In this document: positions 55,728-64,000 of the stretch, piece by piece
Position numbering within the stretch: the first letter of the stretch is position 1
Layout: each line of letters opens with the position of its first letter
Assembly (NCBI RefSeq): GCF_008727775.1
Contig: NZ_CP044232.1
Location: 248,001 to 312,000 of the forward strand
Origin: Microbacterium lushaniae
GTDB taxonomy: Bacteria; Actinomycetota; Actinomycetes; Actinomycetales; Microbacteriaceae
Direction: 5' to 3'
Length of the DNA stretch: 64,000 nucleotides
The notes under the pieces: generated by a model
The model's database searches: none
Seen by the model: only the letters and a program-made list of their open reading frames with translations
What the model was told of the DNA's origin: nothing
Translations under genes and position numbers: made by a program

Positions 55728-56753
55728 CTAGGAGGGGGGAGCGGCGATCGACCCGCGGTCGATGAACGTCGTGGGCATCACGATGGTCCGCACGGGTGCG
55801 GCCGGTGACTCGATGCGCTCGAGCAGGGCGCGCATGGCGGCGGATCCGAGCGACCCCACGTCCTGCACGCTCGTGGAGACACCCGGCTCGACGATCGTCA
55901 TCCAGGGGGCATCGTCGAAGCCGACGATGCTGAGCTGGTCGGGGACCCGCAGTCCCAGGGCAGCAGCGGCGCGCCACGCGCCCTCGGTGAGGACGTTGTT
56001 CGCGGCGAAGACGGCGGTGGGCCGGTCTTCGCGCGAGAGCAGCTCCCGCGCCGTCTGGGTCGCCTCGGCGGTGTCCCACCCGGCGGGGACGACGAGCGAC
56101 TCGTCGACCGGGATGCGGTGGGCAGTGAGCGCGTCGCGGTACCCGCGCAGGCGCTCCTCGCCCGTGGTCCACTCCGTCTCGTCGATGAGCAGGGCGATGC
56201 GGCGGTGGCCGGCGGTGATCAGTCGGGAGGTCGACTCTCGCGCTGCCGCACGGTTGTCGACCACGACGGCGTCGGTCGCCTCGCTGTCGAATCGGCGGTC
56301 GACCTCGATGAGGGGAACGCCCACTCGGCTCAGGAAGGCGCTCAGCTCGGCCGAGACGGGCGTCGCGATGACGCCGGACACGCGCGAGGCGACGAGCGCC
56401 TCGGCGGCGGCGAGTTCGTCCTCGGCGGCCCGGTGCAGATCGACCAGCACGAGCGTGCGGCCATGGGCGCTGGCCTCGCGCCCGATGCCGGAGGCCAGCT
56501 CGGCGTAGAAGACGTTGCGCAGGTCGGATACGAGCACGCCCACCGCCCGGCTCGTGCCCTGCTTGAGCCCGCGAGCGGTCGCATCCACGACGTAGCCGAT
56601 CTCCTTCGCGGCGGCGCGGACGCGTTCGCGCACGTCGCGGCGGACGTAGCCGTTGCCCGACATCGCGCGCGAGGCGGTGGATCGCGACACCCCCGCGGCC
56701 TCGGCGACCTCGCGGATCGTGGCGCGGGTGACGCTCTCGCGGGCGGTCGTCAT
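55728..56753 (-). CDS. LacI-family transcriptional regulator
   Basis: About 341 residues. N-terminal LacI helix-turn-helix (T-I-R-E-V-A-E-A-A-G-V-S-R-S-T-A-S-R-A-M-S) with hinge-proximal Y-V-V-D-A-T-A-R-G-L, then a periplasmic-binding-type effector domain (G-V-L-V-S-D-L-R-N-V-F-Y, F-A-A-N-N, I-V-G-F-D-D-A-P). ATG at 56753 overlaps the stop of the MBL gene (ATGA), so it is the last gene of the GH-MBL-lacI operon, itself headed by a matching operator at 60383. Likely repressor of all three units with this site. Confidence 0.9.
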   Translation of the reverse strand: MTTARESVTRATIREVAEAAGVSRSTASRAMSGNGYVRRDVRERVRAAAKEIGYVVDATARGLKQGTSRAVGVLVSDLRNVFYAELASGIGREASAHGRTLVLVDLHRAAEDELAAAEALVASRVSGVIATPVSAELSAFLSRVGVPLIEVDRRFDSEATDAVVVDNRAAARESTSRLITAGHRRIALLIDETEWTTGEERLRGYRDALTAHRIPVDESLVVPAGWDTAEATQTARELLSREDRPTAVFAANNVLTEGAWRAAAALGLRVPDQLSIVGFDDAPWMTIVEPGVSTSVQDVGSLGSAAMRALLERIESPAAPVRTIVMPTTFIDRGSIAAPPS

Positions 56754-58597
56754 GACCGGGCGTCCGCGACGTCGACGAGCGCCTCCGCGTGCTGGCCGAG
56801 CAGGAGGTCGGCGATGGCGACGTCGATGGCGATGCGCTGCCTGCGCCCCGCAGACGACGGCACCACGGTCAACTGCACGCAGGACTCCTCGTTCGGTGCG
56901 AGATCGACCCTCAGCTCGGATTCGGACGAGTGCCAGCCTATCGGGAGCACAGGTGTCATCCGCGCGACCGCCCGCTCGCGCAGAGGGTTGCGCACCCGCA
57001 CCGTGTAGTGGATCGGCTCGCCGACCTCGGCGCGCGCGCGGTAGGGCTGGAGCCGGGCGGCCTGCCCGTCGGGCGCGATGGAGAGCTCGTCCAGGGGCAG
57101 CAGACGCCGGTGGATGTCGTCGACGAGCCGGCCCGATTCGGCGAGGTACTCCAGATAGGCGTCGTCGGTCCACCGCGGCTCCCAGTGCCCCGACGCCATC
57201 AGTCCAGGCGCGATGGTGCGGTACAGCTCGGCGCTGCGCGAGTAGTCGCCGAGCCGGAAGAGGTTGCGGTACTGGTAGTTCATGAGGTCTCGGCGACCGT
57301 CGCGGCCGCCGAGGCCTTCCTGCTGATCGCCGGTGAAGACCACTTGGACGCCGTCGACCTCGACGGCGTAGGCCACCGCGTAGAGGGTATGACCGGGCTG
57401 TTCGTGCGCGGTGAAGGTGTACTCGTTCCACGTGAACGGCTCACCCAGCGGCAGCACGCGATCCGCCACGATCGGGTCGTACCACTGGCACGGCAGATCC
57501 TCGAGCCAGGGATCGGCCATCGTGGGTGCGATGTTCTCCGGGATCCACAGCTCGGTGCCCTCCACGTCGCGCAGCAGCGGCATGCCGGCGATGTGATCGT
57601 CGTGGTAGTGGGTCGGCACTGCGACGGTGATGCGGGTGACCCCGTAGAGCTCGCGCAGCGCCGGGAGCGAGGCCAGCCAGGGCCGGCGCGCGGCGCGGTC
57701 CTGACCGGCCGCGATCCCCGGCGACATGTCGTACCCGTAGTCGACGATGAGCGCCTCGCGCGTCGCCGAGAGCACGACGTACGAGCACGAGTTGGACGTG
57801 CGATTGAGCAGGAGGTGCGGCGTGAGGGCGATGTACGGGTCTTCGAGCCGCGCCCGCAGATCCGTCGGATAGGACCGCCGGGAGTCGACGTACTCCTGCA
57901 TCGCCTGGGCGAGCAGTTCGAGCGCGCGGTCGGGATCTCGCATCACATCGCCGTGCGCGGGTGCGATCGCCGACAGGTGGTGGCGGTGCAGCAGGAGCGC
58001 ACTGATCACCGTCATCGCGGGGCCCTCGTTCTGCGTGTACGACCACTGTGTGGCCGCGAGCGACCACACCTTCCCCGGCGCGTACAGGAGGTCGCCCGTG
58101 AAGGCCAGCCGCTCGCCGTCGCGATCGAGCAGGTACGTCACCGAACCGGGGGTATGCCCAGGGGTGGGCAGGACGAACAGGTGCGTCCCGGCGAGCTCGA
58201 GCGTGCGGTACTCCGGAACTGTCGCATGCACCGGCACGGACGCCAGGAGCGAGAACCGGTCCTGGCGGAGGTTGTAGTCGTTGTCGAGCGGGCGCCCCGC
58301 CCACATCTCCTCCACGCGATCGAAGAGGTCGCGCTCGACGGGCGGCACGTGGATACGGGCACCGTGGCCCACCGCCCGCGGCAGCCCCTGGCCCTGATCG
58401 CGGTGGTGGTGGGTCATCAGGACATCGGTGATGCGGCGGATGCCGAGATCATCGAGGTGGTCGAGCACCCGGCCCGACCCGAAGTCGATGGCGATGCCGT
58501 CGCGCTCGCCCTCGGGCGCGTCGGGGTCGGCGAGCAGGTAGACGTTGCACGTGTCGCCGATGCGCCAGACCCCGCGGGCGATCGGGGTGACCGTCAT
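56750..58597 (-). CDS. Twin metallo-beta-lactamase-fold hydrolase with C-terminal Ig-like domain
   Basis: About 615 residues with two complete MBL domains in one chain. Domain 1: T-H-H-H-R-D-Q (62-68, Gln where the second His of D-H is usual), G-H-T-P-G-S near 147, F-T-G-D near 167, A-H-G-D near 214. Domain 2: T-H-Y-H-D-D-H (329-335), P-G-H-T-L-Y, F-T-G-D-Q-Q and S-G-H-W-E. The last 100 residues form a beta-rich, NEW3-like domain. Both domains look metal-binding, the second canonical. The ATG at 58597 overlaps the upstream stop. A lactonase or ester hydrolase role on a sugar product would suit the context; substrate unknown. Confidence 0.8.
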   Translation of the reverse strand: MTVTPIARGVWRIGDTCNVYLLADPDAPEGERDGIAIDFGSGRVLDHLDDLGIRRITDVLMTHHHRDQGQGLPRAVGHGARIHVPPVERDLFDRVEEMWAGRPLDNDYNLRQDRFSLLASVPVHATVPEYRTLELAGTHLFVLPTPGHTPGSVTYLLDRDGERLAFTGDLLYAPGKVWSLAATQWSYTQNEGPAMTVISALLLHRHHLSAIAPAHGDVMRDPDRALELLAQAMQEYVDSRRSYPTDLRARLEDPYIALTPHLLLNRTSNSCSYVVLSATREALIVDYGYDMSPGIAAGQDRAARRPWLASLPALRELYGVTRITVAVPTHYHDDHIAGMPLLRDVEGTELWIPENIAPTMADPWLEDLPCQWYDPIVADRVLPLGEPFTWNEYTFTAHEQPGHTLYAVAYAVEVDGVQVVFTGDQQEGLGGRDGRRDLMNYQYRNLFRLGDYSRSAELYRTIAPGLMASGHWEPRWTDDAYLEYLAESGRLVDDIHRRLLPLDELSIAPDGQAARLQPYRARAEVGEPIHYTVRVRNPLRERAVARMTPVLPIGWHSSESELRVDLAPNEESCVQLTVVPSSAGRRQRIAIDVAIADLLLGQHAEALVDVADARS

Positions 58598-60369
58598 GTC
58601 AGGGTCTCTCGATGCTCGTCCCACGTGCGCCCGATGAATGCGAGATGGTCGGGTTCGATCGGCTGGGCTCGCACCCGATCGATGTAGTAGAGCGCCGGAA
58701 CGCCCAGCCCGCTCTGGGCGCGCGCGTAGTCGAGCCATTCGTCGCGGCTGGGCATCGGCCACTGATCGGTGTCGATCGGATGGTGCGGGAGCACCGCCTG
58801 CACCACCTGGTGGCGGGCGCGCAGCTGAGCGGCGACGGATACGCGCTCGCCGGTCAGGCCGCGCTTGAGCACATCGTTCGTGCGGATCATGTCGGTGGCG
58901 TCGCCGAACGCCGGGTGGACCGTGTGGGTGATCACGAGGGCGTCGGGCTTGATCCGCTTCGCCGCGTCGTGAAGCCGCTCGACGAGCCGGTGCACTGCCG
59001 CGATCCCCCACACCCCGTCGCCGTCGGGCGTCGAGCGGAGGGTCGCGCCGCTGGGGGTGCGCTGGGTGAAGTCCACCTTGAGGCCGTCGGCGTCCAGCCC
59101 GTCGGCGGAGAGGAGCCGCTCGACGATCGCGTCCAGGCGTGCGAGGTAGGCGGGATTGCCCGGGTCGGCGGCGATGGGCCGGCCCGCGGCATCCGTGATG
59201 CACTCCTCGATGGGAAGGCCTCCGGGATCCCACGCCTTCCACCACAGCAGAACGCGTCGCCCCTCGCCGTGGCGACGTGCGATCCAGCCGCGAAGGTCGG
59301 GCCACGCCTCCGCGTCCGGTTCGGCGGTGCCGTACTCGGCCTGCCAGCGGTCGTCGATCACGACGGTGCCGGGGTTCAGCTCCGCCGCGGCGAGGAGGTC
59401 GAGGAACTCGTCGTAGACGTCCTGTCGGCACAGGCTCGGCGCCGCTCTGCCGGCGCGCGCGACCTGGGCGCCCCAGCCGCAGAACAGCGGCTCCAGCCAC
59501 CACCGGTGCAGCTCGGGCGCGGCGTCGGGTGCCGTGCCTGTGCGCACGGCGTCGTCGCGGTAGGCGCGCAGGGCGGTCACGGGCGACTCGACGGGGCGGA
59601 TGACGACGGTGGGCGAGCGCCAGGAGCCGTCGACGTGCGTGTGGCCCTCGTAGCCGAGGCGCAGGAGCCCCGCACCGTCGAGGGGATCGAAGCGCATGGC
59701 CGTGAAGCCGAGCTCGGCGACCGGCGCCCGCAGCCACGTCGCCAGCCACGGGCCGGCGGGCGGCGAGAACGGGTCGGCGGTGGCCGCACGCCCGAATGCC
59801 AGGGCGAGCGGCGGCGGCGAGAAGATGCCGTGCAGCCGCCCGGGGGTGGCGTCGCCGACGACTCCCAGCGACGCTCCCGCCCACGCCGGCCGCACGAAGG
59901 CGATGGGTTCGGTGGGGGCCGGCACGTACATCGACTGCGCATGGATCCCCGAGCGGAATGTGCCGGAGGCGCCGCTGGGCAGCGCGCCGTCTCCGCCCAG
60001 GATGGTGACGTCGGTGAGCGAGCCGGTACCCGTGCACTCGAGCGTGATCTCCAGCTGCGCCGCGGTGCACCGGATCACGAGGACACGGTCGGTCCAGGCG
60101 GCGGACTCGGTGCGGATCCTCACCACGATCGCGTCGTCCTCGACCGACACCTCGGGTTCGTGGATCCGCGTCGTTTCGTCGCGGGCCTGGGCGGTGTGGA
60201 CGCTGGAGAGCACGCACAGCCGCATCCACCGGGCGCCGTCGGCGTCGCGCAGTGCGAGGTACGGCGACTGGGTGAGACCGCGCGTTCCGATTCGCCAGGA
60301 GAGGGTGAAGGCGTCGGCGGTGACGGTCGCGCGCGTGGCGCCCTCTCCCAGCGCAGGGGCGGAGGTCAT
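58594..60369 (-). CDS. TIM-barrel glycoside hydrolase (GH31/GH36-like)
   Basis: About 591 residues: N-terminal beta-sandwich, then a TIM barrel with V-V-I-D-D-R-W-Q-A-E-Y, L-L-W-W-K-A-W-D and the likely nucleophile Asp in D-G-L-K-V-D-F-T-Q near residue 420. This order fits the GH31/GH36 (clan GH-D) alpha-glycosidases, without a closer family. ATG at 60369 is chosen with AGGA eight bases upstream; an ATG three codons earlier is possible. No signal peptide. Heads the GH-MBL-lacI operon, with the LacI operator immediately upstream. Confidence 0.72.
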   Translation of the reverse strand: MTSAPALGEGATRATVTADAFTLSWRIGTRGLTQSPYLALRDADGARWMRLCVLSSVHTAQARDETTRIHEPEVSVEDDAIVVRIRTESAAWTDRVLVIRCTAAQLEITLECTGTGSLTDVTILGGDGALPSGASGTFRSGIHAQSMYVPAPTEPIAFVRPAWAGASLGVVGDATPGRLHGIFSPPPLALAFGRAATADPFSPPAGPWLATWLRAPVAELGFTAMRFDPLDGAGLLRLGYEGHTHVDGSWRSPTVVIRPVESPVTALRAYRDDAVRTGTAPDAAPELHRWWLEPLFCGWGAQVARAGRAAPSLCRQDVYDEFLDLLAAAELNPGTVVIDDRWQAEYGTAEPDAEAWPDLRGWIARRHGEGRRVLLWWKAWDPGGLPIEECITDAAGRPIAADPGNPAYLARLDAIVERLLSADGLDADGLKVDFTQRTPSGATLRSTPDGDGVWGIAAVHRLVERLHDAAKRIKPDALVITHTVHPAFGDATDMIRTNDVLKRGLTGERVSVAAQLRARHQVVQAVLPHHPIDTDQWPMPSRDEWLDYARAQSGLGVPALYYIDRVRAQPIEPDHLAFIGRTWDEHRETLT

Positions 60370-60382
60370 GCGCGACATCCTA

Positions 60383-60400
60383 TGTGACAACGTTCCCAGA
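60383..60400. promoter_or_regulatory. LacI-type operator upstream of the GH-MBL-lacI operon
   Basis: TGTGACAACGTTCCCAGA, 14 bases from the first start codon and therefore overlapping the transcription start region. Same motif as 49832 and 55486; makes lacI autoregulated. Confidence 0.68.
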
Positions 60401-60469
60401 CGGCAGGTGCCCCGCGGTGAGAGTGCGCAGATCACCGGTTCTCAGCCGGTCCTGAATGGCGACCGCCGC

Positions 60470-61123
60470 CTACGCCGAGCGGCCGGCCAGTGACGCGGCG
60501 AAGGCCGCGGCCCCCGACTCCGGAGAGGTGAGTACGCGAGGGTCGTCTCCTGCGCCGGTGGCCATCGAGGCCTGGGCGAGCACGATGGCATCGGCGTCGC
60601 CGGCAGCGACGGCATCCGCGATCAGGCGGTCGTGCCGCTCCTGGTCGCCGGCACTGCGCGCGTCGGCGGCGCCCGCGACGACCGCGGCGGTGATGTCGAT
60701 GCGCCCGCGGCCGGCGGCGGCCTCGACGAGCCGCTTCGTGGGTCCGAGGGTCGCCTGCACCGTCGCGAGCACCAGGATGCGGCCGCGGCCGGCGGACGCG
60801 CGGGCCACGGCCTCGGCGGCCATCGCGGCGTCCACGCGCACGAGGGGCAGCCCGACGGTCGAAGCGGCGGCCGCGGCGGCCTCGCCGATCGAAGAGCACG
60901 TCACCAGCACCGACGATGCGCCGGCTTCGCGCAGGGCAGCGAGGTGCCGGCGCAGATCGTCGGTCACGTCGGCGGTGACGCTGCCGGCCTCGACGGCCCG
61001 CGCGAGGAGTGACGGGTCGGCGACATGGACGATGTCGAGGTCGTCGCCGTGGGCGGTGAGCAGAGCGTGGAAGACGGGCACGAGCCCCGGGACGGTGTGC
61101 AGGACTCCCACTCGCGCGCTCAT
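60470..61123 (-). CDS. Aspartate/glutamate racemase-family protein
   Basis: A 217-residue protein with the family's N-terminal G-V-L-H-T-V-P and catalytic-type V-T-C-S-S-I-G (Cys about residue 73). The second catalytic position lies in V-L-A-Q-A-S-M, where racemases have Cys; the A-Q-A-S-M form is common in members of unknown function and in decarboxylase/isomerase-like relatives. So racemisation is uncertain. ATG at 61123 overlaps the aldolase stop (ATGA); last gene of the kinase-aldolase operon. Confidence 0.72.
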   Translation of the reverse strand: MSARVGVLHTVPGLVPVFHALLTAHGDDLDIVHVADPSLLARAVEAGSVTADVTDDLRRHLAALREAGASSVLVTCSSIGEAAAAAASTVGLPLVRVDAAMAAEAVARASAGRGRILVLATVQATLGPTKRLVEAAAGRGRIDITAAVVAGAADARSAGDQERHDRLIADAVAAGDADAIVLAQASMATGAGDDPRVLTSPESGAAAFAASLAGRSA

Positions 61124-61986
61124 GCGGCGCTCCAGGGGCGAGCCGTCTCGTCGACCACGTCGGACAGTCGCCGCAGCCGCTCGACCGATCGCGTGCGCAG
61201 TTCGGTCCGCGCGTCGTGGCTGCCGACGACGTCGCTCCACAGCGCCCGGCCGGCGAGGAAGCCGCTCGCGCCCTCCAGGCACGCCGCCCGCACGGCGTCG
61301 GCGAAGCGATCGCGCTCCACCCCCTGCGAGAGGACGACCCACGGCCCGTTCATGCAGTCGTGGAGGGCAGCGCTGGCCGAGCGCTGCCGAGCCTCGTCGC
61401 CGGACCCGGCGAGGGGGACCTGCGCCTTGTACAGATCCGGCCGCAGCGCCGACAGCTCGCGCGCGGCCTCCCGGATCGCGGCATCCGGATCGAAGCCCTC
61501 TTCGCCGGGTGCGGCGCGCACGACCGGCTCGAGCACCGAGAGCACGCCGTGTTCGCGCGCCACCCGGATGAAGCGTTCCGCGAGTGCCACGCGGGCCTCA
61601 CGACGCCCGTCGCGACGCCAGATCACGAGGAGCTTGAGCGCCGAGACCCCGTCCGGAATGCGTGCGACCACCCCCTCGTCCAGCCCGGTGTCCTCGACCG
61701 GTCCGCCGTCGGCCTGGTCGAGCGCGTCGACGGCGAGGATCAGGCCCGTCGATGAGGGGAGGGCGGCGCGGACCGCGTCGAACCCGTACTGCGCGTCGGC
61801 GAGGAACCCCGAGGCGTACGGGCCGAGCGTTTCGGCGACGGCGACCTTGAAGTCGATCAGCACATCGTCGGCGGGGCGGCCGCGACCGGCGGTGTCGAAC
61901 ATGTGCCGCAGGCTTTCGCGCTGGTCCATCGCGACCATCGCGAAGGCCCCCGAGGGCCGCGCGATCGCGTTGAGCGTGACGGTCAT
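61120..61986 (-). CDS. Class I aldolase, LacD/YihT family
   Basis: A 288-residue Schiff-base aldolase. The N-terminal S-G-A-F-A-M-V-A-M-D-Q-R-E-S-L, the catalytic lysine in D-L-Y-K-A-Q-V-P-L near residue 186 and the C-terminal G-A-S-G-F-L-A-G-R-A-L-W strongly resemble LacD (tagatose-1,6-bisphosphate aldolase) and YihT (sulfofructose-1-phosphate aldolase); the overall feel is closer to YihT. It would cleave a phosphorylated ketose made by the neighbouring kinase into dihydroxyacetone phosphate and an aldehyde. Coupled to the kinase (ATGA) and to the racemase-like gene. Confidence 0.8.
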   Translation of the reverse strand: MTVTLNAIARPSGAFAMVAMDQRESLRHMFDTAGRGRPADDVLIDFKVAVAETLGPYASGFLADAQYGFDAVRAALPSSTGLILAVDALDQADGGPVEDTGLDEGVVARIPDGVSALKLLVIWRRDGRREARVALAERFIRVAREHGVLSVLEPVVRAAPGEEGFDPDAAIREAARELSALRPDLYKAQVPLAGSGDEARQRSASAALHDCMNGPWVVLSQGVERDRFADAVRAACLEGASGFLAGRALWSDVVGSHDARTELRTRSVERLRRLSDVVDETARPWSAA

Positions 61987-63389
61987 GATTCTCCTTCGTC
62001 AGCGACGGCGGTGAGAAACCGCCGGTAGGCGTCGCGCATGCCCGGCGCGCCGGCGGCGGCCACCGGGCGGCGGGGGAGGGTCAGGGCACCGGATGCCGCG
62101 CCTGCGCGCACAGCGGCCAGCAGCGCCGCGGCGGCGGCGACCGGCTCCTCGAGCATGCAGAGGTGCGTGGGCACGCCCGCCGCCGCGACCAGCGGCGCCC
62201 AGGCCGGGACGCGGGCGGCCAGCGAACCGAGCACGGTGACATCGGCGGCGGGACTCCCGGCCAGATCGTCCGCGGTCTCGCGCATCCACCGCGCGTGGGA
62301 GACGAGCGACTGCAGCACAGCCCTGGCGCGATCGGTCGCGTCGGCCGCGACCCCCAGAACCCGAACGCGCGCGTCGGGGTCGGGGCGGGGGCACTGCCGC
62401 CCGGATGGGTAAGGGAGCACGGTGAGCCGCGTGGTCTGCCACGCGTCGGGACCCAGGCCCCCGAGCGCTGCGAGCGTGTCGTCGCCGGGGTGCTGCGCCT
62501 CCCACCACGCCAGCATCGCCCCGCACGCAGGGCTGCCCCCGAGGATCGTGGTGCCGGCACCGTCGACCGTGCGCCCCACCGCGAAACCGCAGGCCACGGC
62601 ACGCGAGGTCGAGGCGTCCGTGGCCACGCGGACGATCGCTTCGGCGGTGCCGAGGGAGTCGGCCACCGCGCCGGGCGCACGCACGCCGGCCCCCCACGCA
62701 CCCACGACGTGGTCGTGCCCCGCGACATACACGGGGATGCCGCGCCCCAGACCGAACCGGCGGGCGTGCGCCGACGTCGTCGCGACAGGGGCGCCGGGAG
62801 CGCGGATCTCGGGCAGCTCCTGCTCCGAGATGCCGAGTGCCGACAGGACCGCGGCATCCCACGCCTCTCCGTTCGCGCCCGCCATCATCGTGCGGGCGGC
62901 GAGGGTGTGATCGGTCGCGCGCACGTCGGTGAGGGCATGAGCGACGAGGTCGGCGACGCCGCCCCAGTAGCGGGTGGCGGTGAACACGTCGGGGCTGTCG
63001 GCGCGCAACGCTGTGAGGGCCACGACGGCGGGCTTTCCGGTGGCCGGCACGCCGGTGACCGCGGCGAGGTCGGGATGCTTCGCCCGCATGCTCTGCAGAT
63101 GCCGGGACTGCATCGACCGATCCCAGCGCAGCAGCGGCGTGAGGGGCCGGCCGCGTGCATCCAGCGGAGCCCCGCTCTCGGCCATCGAGGCGATCCCGAC
63201 GGCGGCGACGGGGCCGCGTGCCGACTCGGCACACTCCCGCGTCACCGCGGCGACCGTGCTCAGGAGCTCATCGACCGTCGCTGCCGTCGCCGCGCGCGCG
63301 ACGTGCAGCACCGAGACGGCATCGGTCAGCTCGACCAGCGATGCCTTCACCGTCGAGCTGCCCACGTCCAGTCCGACCGCGAGTGTCAC
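61983..63389 (-). CDS. FGGY-family carbohydrate kinase
   Basis: About 468 residues with the FGGY/actin-fold phosphate-1 motif G-L-D-V-G-S-S-T-V-K-A-S at the start, A-G-H-D-H-V-V-G-A-W-G-A-G near residue 225 and T-I-L-G-G-S for the second lobe. It phosphorylates a sugar or polyol; the exact sugar cannot be read from the sequence. GTG at 63389 puts the motif at the normal place; a TTG at 63425 would extend it by 12 residues into the DeoR operator and is less likely. Divergent from deoR. Confidence 0.85.
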   Translation of the reverse strand: MTLAVGLDVGSSTVKASLVELTDAVSVLHVARAATAATVDELLSTVAAVTRECAESARGPVAAVGIASMAESGAPLDARGRPLTPLLRWDRSMQSRHLQSMRAKHPDLAAVTGVPATGKPAVVALTALRADSPDVFTATRYWGGVADLVAHALTDVRATDHTLAARTMMAGANGEAWDAAVLSALGISEQELPEIRAPGAPVATTSAHARRFGLGRGIPVYVAGHDHVVGAWGAGVRAPGAVADSLGTAEAIVRVATDASTSRAVACGFAVGRTVDGAGTTILGGSPACGAMLAWWEAQHPGDDTLAALGGLGPDAWQTTRLTVLPYPSGRQCPRPDPDARVRVLGVAADATDRARAVLQSLVSHARWMRETADDLAGSPAADVTVLGSLAARVPAWAPLVAAAGVPTHLCMLEEPVAAAAALLAAVRAGAASGALTLPRRPVAAAGAPGMRDAYRRFLTAVADEGES

Positions 63390-63408
63390 GGCGCCAGTGT
63401 GTGACGAA

Positions 63409-63435
63409 TCGGACAGATTTGGCAAGCATGTCCGA
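63409..63435. promoter_or_regulatory. Inverted repeat between kinase operon and deoR
   Basis: TCGGACA (63409-63415) and TGTCCGA (63429-63435), perfectly complementary seven-base arms spaced by 13 bases, lie in the divergent region. Probable DeoR operator controlling both directions. Confidence 0.5.
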
Positions 63436-63463
63436 TAATCAACATCCGAGGGAAGGAGCCGCG

Positions 63464-64000
63464 ATGCGCTACACCGAAGCGCCTGAGCGCCGCGCGCACC
63501 TGCAGCGCGCGGTCGCCGCTGACGGCTATCTCTCCTCCGCCGATGCCGCAGAGCGCCTCGGTGTCTCCGAGATGACCGTGCGGCGCGACTTCCGGACCCT
63601 CGAGGAGCAGGGCGTGGTTCGCCGGGTGGCGGGCGGGGCGACGGCGCCCGGCGGGTCGTCCTTCGAGCGGCGCGACGCCGTCGGCGCGGCTGAGAAACGT
63701 GCGATCGCCGAACGGGCAGCGCGGGAGGTCGCCGGCGCCGCCACGGTGGCCATCGACGCCGGCACCACCACGCAGGCCGTCGCCCCGCTGCTGCGCGACC
63801 GGACCATCGTCACGCATTCGCTTCCCGTGATCGAGGCGATCACCCGCATCGGATCGCCCGGCCTGGTCGCCGCGGGCGGGCATTACCAGCCCGATACGCG
63901 GTCATTCGCGGGGCCCCTCGCCGAGGAGACGCTGCGCAGCATCCGCTGCGACGTCGCGCTCCTGTCGGCGACCGCACTCGACGACGAGGGCCTGTGGGGC
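63464..64000 (+). CDS. DeoR-family transcriptional regulator (partial, runs off the end)
   Basis: The first 179 residues are visible. Winged helix Y-L-S-S-A-D-A-A-E-R-L-G-V-S-E-M-T-V-R-R-D-F and the sugar-phosphate-binding DeoRC start I-D-A-G-T-T-T-Q-A-V are present. ATG at 63464 follows GGAAGGAG. The end lies outside the window. Divergent from the kinase-aldolase-racemase operon, which it likely represses until a phosphorylated sugar binds. Confidence 0.9.
   Translation, partial: MRYTEAPERRAHLQRAVAADGYLSSADAAERLGVSEMTVRRDFRTLEEQGVVRRVAGGATAPGGSSFERRDAVGAAEKRAIAERAAREVAGAATVAIDAGTTTQAVAPLLRDRTIVTHSLPVIEAITRIGSPGLVAAGGHYQPDTRSFAGPLAEETLRSIRCDVALLSATALDDEGLWG

Overview
The window is very GC-rich, densely coded DNA from an actinobacterium, most likely Microbacteriaceae and probably Microbacterium. 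This rests on codon use, frequent GTG starts, many four-base ATGA/GTGA gene overlaps, and the conserved order ppa - tilS - hpt - ftsH - folE/P/B/K - DUF3180 - PH-domain proteins - DUF2520 - panC - lysS - clpC, which parallels the mycobacterial neighbourhood. No phage, transposase, CRISPR array or rRNA was seen.

Left part (1-8.1 kb): a DUF4037 protein, a divergent arsO/arsR pair without arsenic pump or reductase, a tyrosine-phosphatase-like protein, a decayed stretch (3.37-4.22 kb) with an internally deleted gene remnant, a lipoprotein, a large ATPase-LuxR regulator, and a minus-strand tRNA cluster (Glu, Asp, Phe) with hairpin terminators.

Core part (8.3-32.3 kb): a secreted M23 peptidase with nine-base direct repeats in its promoter, then ppa, tilS, hpt, ftsH and a translationally coupled folate operon running into DUF3180, two PH-domain membrane proteins, a DUF2520 protein and an unusual panC; then lysS, DUF4192, cardiolipin synthase, a lipoprotein, an alpha/beta hydrolase, an operon of three DUF2975-type membrane proteins plus a small XRE regulator, and clpC.

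Middle (32.3-36.3 kb): a receiver/thioredoxin-like/TrxR-like fusion, an amino-acid N-acetyltransferase, a membrane-anchored protein, an SseB-like protein, and between them a candidate small RNA with two C-rich-loop hairpins reminiscent of actinobacterial 6C RNA.

Accessory catabolic part (36.2-64 kb): (a) a GntR-controlled module with a frameshifted acyl-CoA dehydrogenase, adenine-deaminase-like and adenosine-deaminase-like enzymes, a PPC protein, an amidohydrolase and a peptide-type ABC importer, with repeated CTTGT-NN-ACAAG palindromes in its control regions; (b) radA; (c) a LacI-controlled sugar cluster (two Gfo/Idh/MocA oxidoreductases, a GH38 mannosidase, a TIM-barrel glycosidase, a twin metallo-beta-lactamase protein and LacI itself) whose three transcription units each carry the same 18-bp operator; (d) a DeoR-flanked unit with an FGGY kinase, a LacD/YihT-type aldolase and an Asp/Glu-racemase-like protein. 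DeoR runs off the right edge.

Several genes start 6-7 bases after a TANNNT-like -10 box, suggesting leaderless transcripts.
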